Shown one piece after another: positions 19,777 to 25,508 of a stretch of DNA of 25,508 nucleotides; the first letter of the stretch is position 1, and the number at the start of each line of letters is the position of its first letter. Source of the stretch: a virus; the IMG/VR virus record IMGVR_UViG_3300030328_003911, positions 1 to 25,508 of that record, one strand, 5' to 3'. A model generated the notes under the pieces. That model saw nothing but the letters and a program-made list of their open reading frames with translations, did not search any database and was not told the DNA's origin. The position numbers and the translations under genes were made by a program.

Positions 19777-22700
19777 ATGGGTTTATCCAGATTAGAGAAT
19801 TTCTTAAAAAATGTTCGTGGAAATATCTTGTACGTAAGTCCAAATGATTTGGATTCGACGGATAGTATCGATAATAAGGGAAATTCATTAACACGTCCTT
19901 TTAAGACCATTCAAAGGGCTTTGATTGAGGCATCTAGATTTTCATATCAGCAAGGTCTCAATAATGATCGATTTGCACAGACAACAATACTTCTTTATCC
20001 AGGAGATCATGTAATTGATAATAGGCCAGGATATATACCTGATGGTTCTGGGAATTTTAGAGATAGATTTGGATCAACTACTACTGATTTTAGTGCATGG
20101 GATTTAACAACTAATTTTGATTTAGGAAACTCCAATAATGCTTTATATAAGCTTAATAGTATACATGGTGGTGTAATTGTTCCTCGTGGAACATCAATTG
20201 TTGGTATGGATCTCAGAAAGACAAAGATCCGTCCTAAGTATGTTCCAAACCCATTAAATGATAATGTTGAAAGATCTGCAATATTCCGTGTAACTGGTGC
20301 ATGTTATTTCTGGCAATTCTCTATATTTGATGCTGATCCTAATGGAAAGGTTTTCTTAGATTATACTGAAAATCAATATGTTCCTGATTTTTCACACCAT
20401 AAACTGACTGCATTTGAATATGCTGATGGTGTAAACAAAGTAAGTATTAATGATAATAACCAGACATGGGGTTCTAATACAAGAACTGATCTGGATATGT
20501 ATTATGAAAAGGTTGGTCTTGTATATGGAGTTACTTCTGGTCGTCAGATTGAACCAGATTACCCATCAACTGGATTAGACATTCAAGCGAAGATTGATGA
20601 ATATCGTATTGTTGGCCCTACAGCAGGTTCTGTAGGTATTAGTAGTATTAAGGCAGGTGATGGTTCAACTTCATCAACAATAATAACTGTTACAACAAGT
20701 TCTTCTCTTACTGGTGCAGATGTTGATACTGCTGTTAAGATTTCTGGTATTACGGCAACAGGGTATGATGGTCAGTTTTTAATTACTGATAAGATAAGTG
20801 ATACGGTATTTAAGTATTCTGTAGAAAATGCTCCATCCAATGCACTTCCATCTGTATCGGGATCAACTGCAGCACTGAATATTGATACTGTTACTTCTGC
20901 ATCACCATATATCTTTAACTGTTCCTTGAGATCAGTTTATGGTATGTGTGGTTTGCTTGCTGATGGTAACAAGGCATCAGGATTTAAATCTATGGTTATT
21001 GCCCAGTTTACGGGTATTGGATTGCAGAAGGATAATAATGCATTTGTTAAGTATAATGCAAGTACTGGAACATATAATGATGGAACTACAAGTGGAAATG
21101 AAAGTTTAAATACTGATTCAAGAGCAACCTTTAAACCAACATATAACAATTTCCATATTAAAGCAATTAATGATGCAACAATTCAAGCAGCATCAGCATT
21201 TGCTATTGGTTATGCAGAACATTTCTCTGCTGATACTGGTGGTGATATGTCTATCACCAACTCTAACTCAAATTTTGGTGCAAAAGCCTTAGTTTCTGCT
21301 GGATTTAAGAAAGAAGCATATTCTCAAGATGATATAGGATATATCACTCATATTATTCCACCAAAAGAGTTTCCATCTACACAAAAAACAATTGAATTTG
21401 ATGCTCTTGATATTACAAACTCTATAGGTATTGGAACGACATCTGAACGTTTATATTTAAAAGGTCTTACTAATCCATCTGTAAAACCAGAGAATGTTCT
21501 AGATGGATATCGTATTGGTGCAGGAACTTCTGATACACTTAATGTATTAATACCAATTTCAGCAGGTGTTACTTCAGAATTTAGTTCTCGTATTGTAATG
21601 GAGGGTAATGATACTCAAGATGGTATTCCTCATACTCCTTCAAGTGGTGAGAAGAGTTATGATGTTAATAGAAGTGCTGCAGGTATTAATAGTATTACAA
21701 GCAATCAAATTGAATTAACATCAGCACATACTTTTACTAATGGAGAAAGTGTTCGAGTTATTAGTTCTAATGGAGTTCTTCCTGATGGAATTGAATCAAA
21801 TAAGGTATACTATGCAGTTAGTTCTGGAGTAGGTACTAATATTGGATTAAAACTTGCTAAAACTTTCACTGATGCTGAAAATGCAAATGTATTAACTATT
21901 AATAATCTTGGTGGTCCTTTAAAGATTGTAAGTAGAGTATCTGATAAGAATTCTGGTGATCTTGGTCATCCAATTCAATATGATAGTGCAAGTAAAAATC
22001 AATGGTATATTAATGTTGGTGTTGATACATCTAATGGAAAGGATGCAATATGGCCATATTTCGTTGATCAAGGAACATCAGTATTAGGAACTGCTTCTCC
22101 TCGAACATATATTAAGAGAAAATCTGATGAGAGAGATGCTGTTGATACAATCTATCGTGTAAGATATGTTGTTCCATCTTCATCTGGTGTATCAGTAGGA
22201 AGACCACCTACAAGTGGATATATTCTTCAGGAATCTAATGCTACAATTGGTATTACAACGACTGAAGTTGAAACATATTATGGAACTGAGAATTTAGCTA
22301 ATGTTAATCAACAGAGAAACTTTAGATTAATTTCAAATGCTAATTGGACATCAGATACTAATCCAGATTCTGCAAGAATTTTAACAGAACAACCACATGA
22401 TTTGTCTGTAGGTTCTCTGGTTGAAATTGCTAATGTTAAGAGTAGTGTTAATGCTACTGGAGCTGGTAATTCTGGATATAATGGAACTTTCCCAGTTATT
22501 GGTATTAGTAGTGCAAGAGAATTTACTGTTGGAGTTAGAACTGATCCTGGTACATTTACCTTTATTGAAACTATTACTAGGAATACAGCACTTCCATACT
22601 TTAAGAGAAAGAATTATAGTAAAACATATTATATACAAGATTCAGAAGAAGTTCAAGAGTATGTTAGTGGAAAACAAGATGGTATTTACTATCTAACGGT

Positions 22701-25461
22701 ATTAAATTCATCTGTTGCTCCTAGTGTAGCACCGTTTACTGATGAGAAGTTTACTCAACCAGTCAAATATCTTTATCCTCAAGTTAATCGTGATAATCCT
22801 GTTGCTGATCCAGAATCAACAACATCTCATGCTACTTCAAGTTTAATTGGTGATGTTAGTGTAGATGATGTAAGAAAGAGTCTTACAAAAGAAACAATTG
22901 ATAGTATTGTTGCTGATACTGGTATTGGTATTGGAATTACAGAAATTGTAACATCTGTTGGTATTAATACTTCAGGAGTTGTACCTGGAAATAGTACAAC
23001 TGGTTTAAGTACAGGTCAACAGAAAATGCCTGTTGGCACTTATAATTACCCATTATCCAAAGTTCATACAATTCATACTGACATCGATCATGGATTTAAT
23101 GGTATTAAGCAAGTTAGTATTGCAAATAGTGGTTCTGCTTATGGATCTGGTAGTGCTTCCGATGAAACTTATTATACTGCGGAATTATTAAATTTAACAG
23201 AATATCCTTCACAGGTTGTTGATGGTCAATCTGTATATACTGGATTCTCAACTACTGGTAAACATGCTACTGCAAAAGTAAAAGTAGATAAACATGGTGG
23301 TGGTATTACTGAGATAATTATTGTCAATCCAGGTAGTGCATACGGTATTGGTAATACCTTATATGTTGCTGGTATTGGAACAACTACTACTGTTAATAGT
23401 GTTGCAGTTCGTCATAATGCTGCTAAGATTTCAGTCACTCAGATCCATAATAATATTGGTGATACCATTAGAATAAGTGGTCTTACTTCTGAATCTTATA
23501 ATCAATATAATGACTATTATCGTATTACAGATGTTTGGGTAGGTGCAGCAAAGAGTTTTAGTGTCGTTGGTAATAATCAGGTAACTGGTGTTTCGACAGC
23601 TGGAATAGGATCAATAGTAACTGCTAATGCAACTCTGCATAGAACTGGTGTGGGTATGGCTGTAAGTTCCTTTGATTATAGTACAACAACAGGAATTGCA
23701 ACTATTGGTGTTAGTGTTGCTTCTAGTATATCTCTTGGTCATGGATTGGATGTTAACTCTAAAGTAATAGTTGCTATTTCTACTGGTATTGGTCATACAG
23801 ATACTTCAGGTTGGCCTGGAAATAGTGTAAATGAAGATGCTCAATACTTTGTTGGAAGTCATGTAGTTACTAAGATTAAGAGTTGGAAACAATTTGAAAT
23901 TAATGTAGGTACATCAGCAACTACAAAAAATGGATCAATTTCAGTAGGTTCTTCAGTATATGTGATGAATCAAGGATTTGCATCAAATGATGGATTACCA
24001 ACTATAGATGATGAGGGTTTCCGTTCTAGAATGATTCCAATTTATGATGGTATTACTGCTCCTACTGAAGGTGCAATGACAAAGACTCAAACAACAATGA
24101 ATTTTGTTGCTATGGGAACAACAGAGCAGTATGGTTTTGAAATTGGAGATTATCTTCAAGTTGATGATGAAATAGTTAGAGTTAAAAATAAAATTACCAC
24201 AGTTGCTACTGGAGTAGGTACAATACCTAAAGCTTATCTTGATACTCTTGGACCACTAACAGTTTATCGTGCATGTCTTGGAACAAAAGCAGCAACTCAT
24301 ATTAATGCCTCACTTGCTCGTAAGATCAAACCACTACCTGTTGAATTAAGAAGACATTCAATTAACAGAGTTGCGGGTCATACATTTGAATATGTTGGAT
24401 TTGGGCCAGGAAACTACTCAACTGCACTTCCAGAGAAGCAAGATCGTACTATTTCTGATACTGAAGAAATTATAGGTCAGTCAATTAGAAAGAATGGTGG
24501 TATTAACTACTTCACTGGTATGAATGATAAGGGTATCTTCTACTCAGGTAATAAGAAGATAAATTCTGTTACTGGTAAAGAAGAAGTCTTTAACACTCCA
24601 ATCAGAAGTGTTACTGGTGAAGATATCTCTGTTAAGAAGGGAATTAATCTTGTTAAAGCAACTGAAGGTGACTTCTCACAATCTATTAAGATTGATGGTG
24701 GTGATCAAGGTAAGGCAATCTCTGAATTTAAAGGCCCTGTAGTCTTTAGTAATAAAGTAACTTCATCATCCTCTAAGGGTCTTGAAGCAACATCATTATT
24801 CTTACAAGGAGATGCAACAGTTTCCAGAAAATATACAGTTGGAATTTCTACTCCTACAGATTCTGGGACTCCAGGTGATGTTTCATTTGCTCAGAACCCA
24901 CAAGGTGGTAAGTATCTTGGATGGGTCTATACAACTGATAATGCTTGGAAGAGATTTGGTAGTATAAGCACTGATTCAAATTATGATTATTACACTGTTA
25001 ATAAACTAAAAGTTTCTGGCTCTCGTGGTAATAATTATCTAACTATTATTAATACCACTGCAAGTGATTCTAATCAAGAAAGATTTTCAAAAATAGTATT
25101 TAGAGGAATACAAAGTGGTGGAGAGGAAAGCACTCTTGCTTCTATAGTATCTCATCATGAAGGAAGTGCTGATGATCAAAAAGGTGAACTTATATTCCAA
25201 ACTAATGATGGTAGTGATGATGATACACCAACAGAAGCACTTCGTATATCTGGATTTGGCTCACTTGGTATAGGAACTGTGGCTCCAAGATGTACTCTTG
25301 ATCTTGCTGAAGGTGCTCCAGCAGGTATTAATACTTTTGTAATTTTACCAAAGGTTAGTACTACGGTTGGTTTAGGCACAACTGCAGGTGCAATTATGTT
25401 TAATACCACTACAAGTAAGTTCCAAGGATTTACTGGAGCAGCATGGGTTGATCTGCATTAA
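19777..25461 (+). CDS. Giant virion structural protein (tail fibre/baseplate-type)
   Basis: A 1894-residue protein. The N-terminal ~230 residues look like a beta-helix/pectin-lyase-type start: ILYVSPNDLDSTDSIDNKG (17-35), RPFKTIQRALIEASRFS, TTILLYPGDHVID and GGVIVPRGTSIVGMDLRKT. This start is typical of large T4-like cyanophage tail proteins. The middle is beta-rich with Gly/Ser/Thr-rich modules and units such as VSIANSGSAYGSG and IIIVNPGSAYGIG, related to those of the 329-residue protein. The C-terminus has a fibre motif (LGIGTVAPRCTLDL) and an end GTTAGAIMFNTTTSKFQG... AAWVDLH common in tail fibres; there is no S74 chaperone signature. It likely forms a fibre or wedge-attached appendage that contacts the host; T4 counterpart unclear. 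Its own late promoter precedes it. Confidence 0.8.
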   Translation: MGLSRLENFLKNVRGNILYVSPNDLDSTDSIDNKGNSLTRPFKTIQRALIEASRFSYQQGLNNDRFAQTTILLYPGDHVIDNRPGYIPDGSGNFRDRFGSTTTDFSAWDLTTNFDLGNSNNALYKLNSIHGGVIVPRGTSIVGMDLRKTKIRPKYVPNPLNDNVERSAIFRVTGACYFWQFSIFDADPNGKVFLDYTENQYVPDFSHHKLTAFEYADGVNKVSINDNNQTWGSNTRTDLDMYYEKVGLVYGVTSGRQIEPDYPSTGLDIQAKIDEYRIVGPTAGSVGISSIKAGDGSTSSTIITVTTSSSLTGADVDTAVKISGITATGYDGQFLITDKISDTVFKYSVENAPSNALPSVSGSTAALNIDTVTSASPYIFNCSLRSVYGMCGLLADGNKASGFKSMVIAQFTGIGLQKDNNAFVKYNASTGTYNDGTTSGNESLNTDSRATFKPTYNNFHIKAINDATIQAASAFAIGYAEHFSADTGGDMSITNSNSNFGAKALVSAGFKKEAYSQDDIGYITHIIPPKEFPSTQKTIEFDALDITNSIGIGTTSERLYLKGLTNPSVKPENVLDGYRIGAGTSDTLNVLIPISAGVTSEFSSRIVMEGNDTQDGIPHTPSSGEKSYDVNRSAAGINSITSNQIELTSAHTFTNGESVRVISSNGVLPDGIESNKVYYAVSSGVGTNIGLKLAKTFTDAENANVLTINNLGGPLKIVSRVSDKNSGDLGHPIQYDSASKNQWYINVGVDTSNGKDAIWPYFVDQGTSVLGTASPRTYIKRKSDERDAVDTIYRVRYVVPSSSGVSVGRPPTSGYILQESNATIGITTTEVETYYGTENLANVNQQRNFRLISNANWTSDTNPDSARILTEQPHDLSVGSLVEIANVKSSVNATGAGNSGYNGTFPVIGISSAREFTVGVRTDPGTFTFIETITRNTALPYFKRKNYSKTYYIQDSEEVQEYVSGKQDGIYYLTVLNSSVAPSVAPFTDEKFTQPVKYLYPQVNRDNPVADPESTTSHATSSLIGDVSVDDVRKSLTKETIDSIVADTGIGIGITEIVTSVGINTSGVVPGNSTTGLSTGQQKMPVGTYNYPLSKVHTIHTDIDHGFNGIKQVSIANSGSAYGSGSASDETYYTAELLNLTEYPSQVVDGQSVYTGFSTTGKHATAKVKVDKHGGGITEIIIVNPGSAYGIGNTLYVAGIGTTTTVNSVAVRHNAAKISVTQIHNNIGDTIRISGLTSESYNQYNDYYRITDVWVGAAKSFSVVGNNQVTGVSTAGIGSIVTANATLHRTGVGMAVSSFDYSTTTGIATIGVSVASSISLGHGLDVNSKVIVAISTGIGHTDTSGWPGNSVNEDAQYFVGSHVVTKIKSWKQFEINVGTSATTKNGSISVGSSVYVMNQGFASNDGLPTIDDEGFRSRMIPIYDGITAPTEGAMTKTQTTMNFVAMGTTEQYGFEIGDYLQVDDEIVRVKNKITTVATGVGTIPKAYLDTLGPLTVYRACLGTKAATHINASLARKIKPLPVELRRHSINRVAGHTFEYVGFGPGNYSTALPEKQDRTISDTEEIIGQSIRKNGGINYFTGMNDKGIFYSGNKKINSVTGKEEVFNTPIRSVTGEDISVKKGINLVKATEGDFSQSIKIDGGDQGKAISEFKGPVVFSNKVTSSSSKGLEATSLFLQGDATVSRKYTVGISTPTDSGTPGDVSFAQNPQGGKYLGWVYTTDNAWKRFGSISTDSNYDYYTVNKLKVSGSRGNNYLTIINTTASDSNQERFSKIVFRGIQSGGEESTLASIVSHHEGSADDQKGELIFQTNDGSDDDTPTEALRISGFGSLGIGTVAPRCTLDLAEGAPAGINTFVILPKVSTTVGLGTTAGAIMFNTTTSKFQGFTGAAWVDLH

Positions 25462-25469
25462 TCTTTTTG

Positions 25470-25477
25470 CATAAATA
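25470..25477 (+). promoter_or_regulatory. Late-promoter-like CATAAATA at window end, leader of next gene
   Basis: CATAAATA differs from the late consensus only at the first base and lies 8 nt after the stop of the giant gene. An AGGGGGAG ribosome-like site (25487-25494) follows, so the remaining ~45 bases look like a leader of a gene that starts beyond or at the window end. A GTG at 25496 is too close to that site to call. Confidence 0.35.
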
Positions 25478-25508
25478 ATAAAAAATAGGGGGAGAGTGAA
25501 CCCGAAAT

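Noticed and set aside
1-25508. tRNA genes, CRISPR arrays, insertion sequences or integrase sites
   Set aside because: No cloverleaf, spaced direct repeats, transposase or attachment-like duplications were recognised by eye; nearly all of the window is coding for phage proteins.

Overview
The window is a stretch of the virion-assembly and replication region of a T4-like contractile-tailed phage. Most genes match T4 core genes in sequence and partly in order (33-59-32, 53/48, 4, 54, 26, 27, 5). The DNA is AT-rich, genes are packed with ATGA/TAATG overlaps, and the mix of genes resembles marine T4-like cyanophages: lysozyme-less gp5, 2OG-Fe(II) oxygenases between tail genes, and a very large tail protein with a beta-helix-like start. 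A small baseplate-cluster protein ends in a near-perfect CP12 C-terminal tail, which also points to a cyanobacterial host. A marine heterotroph host such as a pelagibacter cannot be excluded from sequence alone.

Layout. Positions 1-3085 (+) hold replication, recombination and transcription genes: the end of an unknown gene, a PD-(D/E)XK exonuclease, gp33 (late-transcription co-activator), gp59 (helicase loader), a small conserved protein and gp32 (ssDNA-binding protein). Sigma70-type promoters with 17-nt spacers precede gp33 and gp32. Positions 3139-6050 (-) hold a late operon, gp4, a small unknown protein, gp48 and gp53, with a consensus late promoter (TATAAATA) just upstream. Positions 6093-17837 (+) hold tail and baseplate genes: gp54, gp26 plus a short overlapping-frame partner, two related tape-measure-like proteins, gp27, a CP12-tailed small protein, gp5, and three spike or fibre-like proteins. 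Positions 17834-19459 (+) are an accessory group of two tandem 2OG-Fe(II) oxygenases and a sulfotransferase-like protein. A small gene with its own sigma70-type promoter and terminator follows, then a perfect late promoter and a 1894-residue tail protein (19777-25461). The last ~45 bases look like the leader of the next gene.

How it fits together. gp33 would bridge the late sigma factor and the clamp to fire the TATAAATA promoters, which here sit before the minus-strand tail operon and the giant tail gene. The most striking observation is a complete -1 frameshift signal at the end of gene 26: upstream Shine-Dalgarno-like GGAGGG, T TTT TTC heptamer, 6-nt spacer and stem-loop. It would fuse gp26 to the following 60-codon frame directly upstream of the tape-measure genes, the layout of tail-assembly chaperones in other phages. 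Other points of interest are the CP12-like tail in a baseplate operon, a related A/T-tract element found in two places, and a self-contained early-type gene cassette inside the late region.
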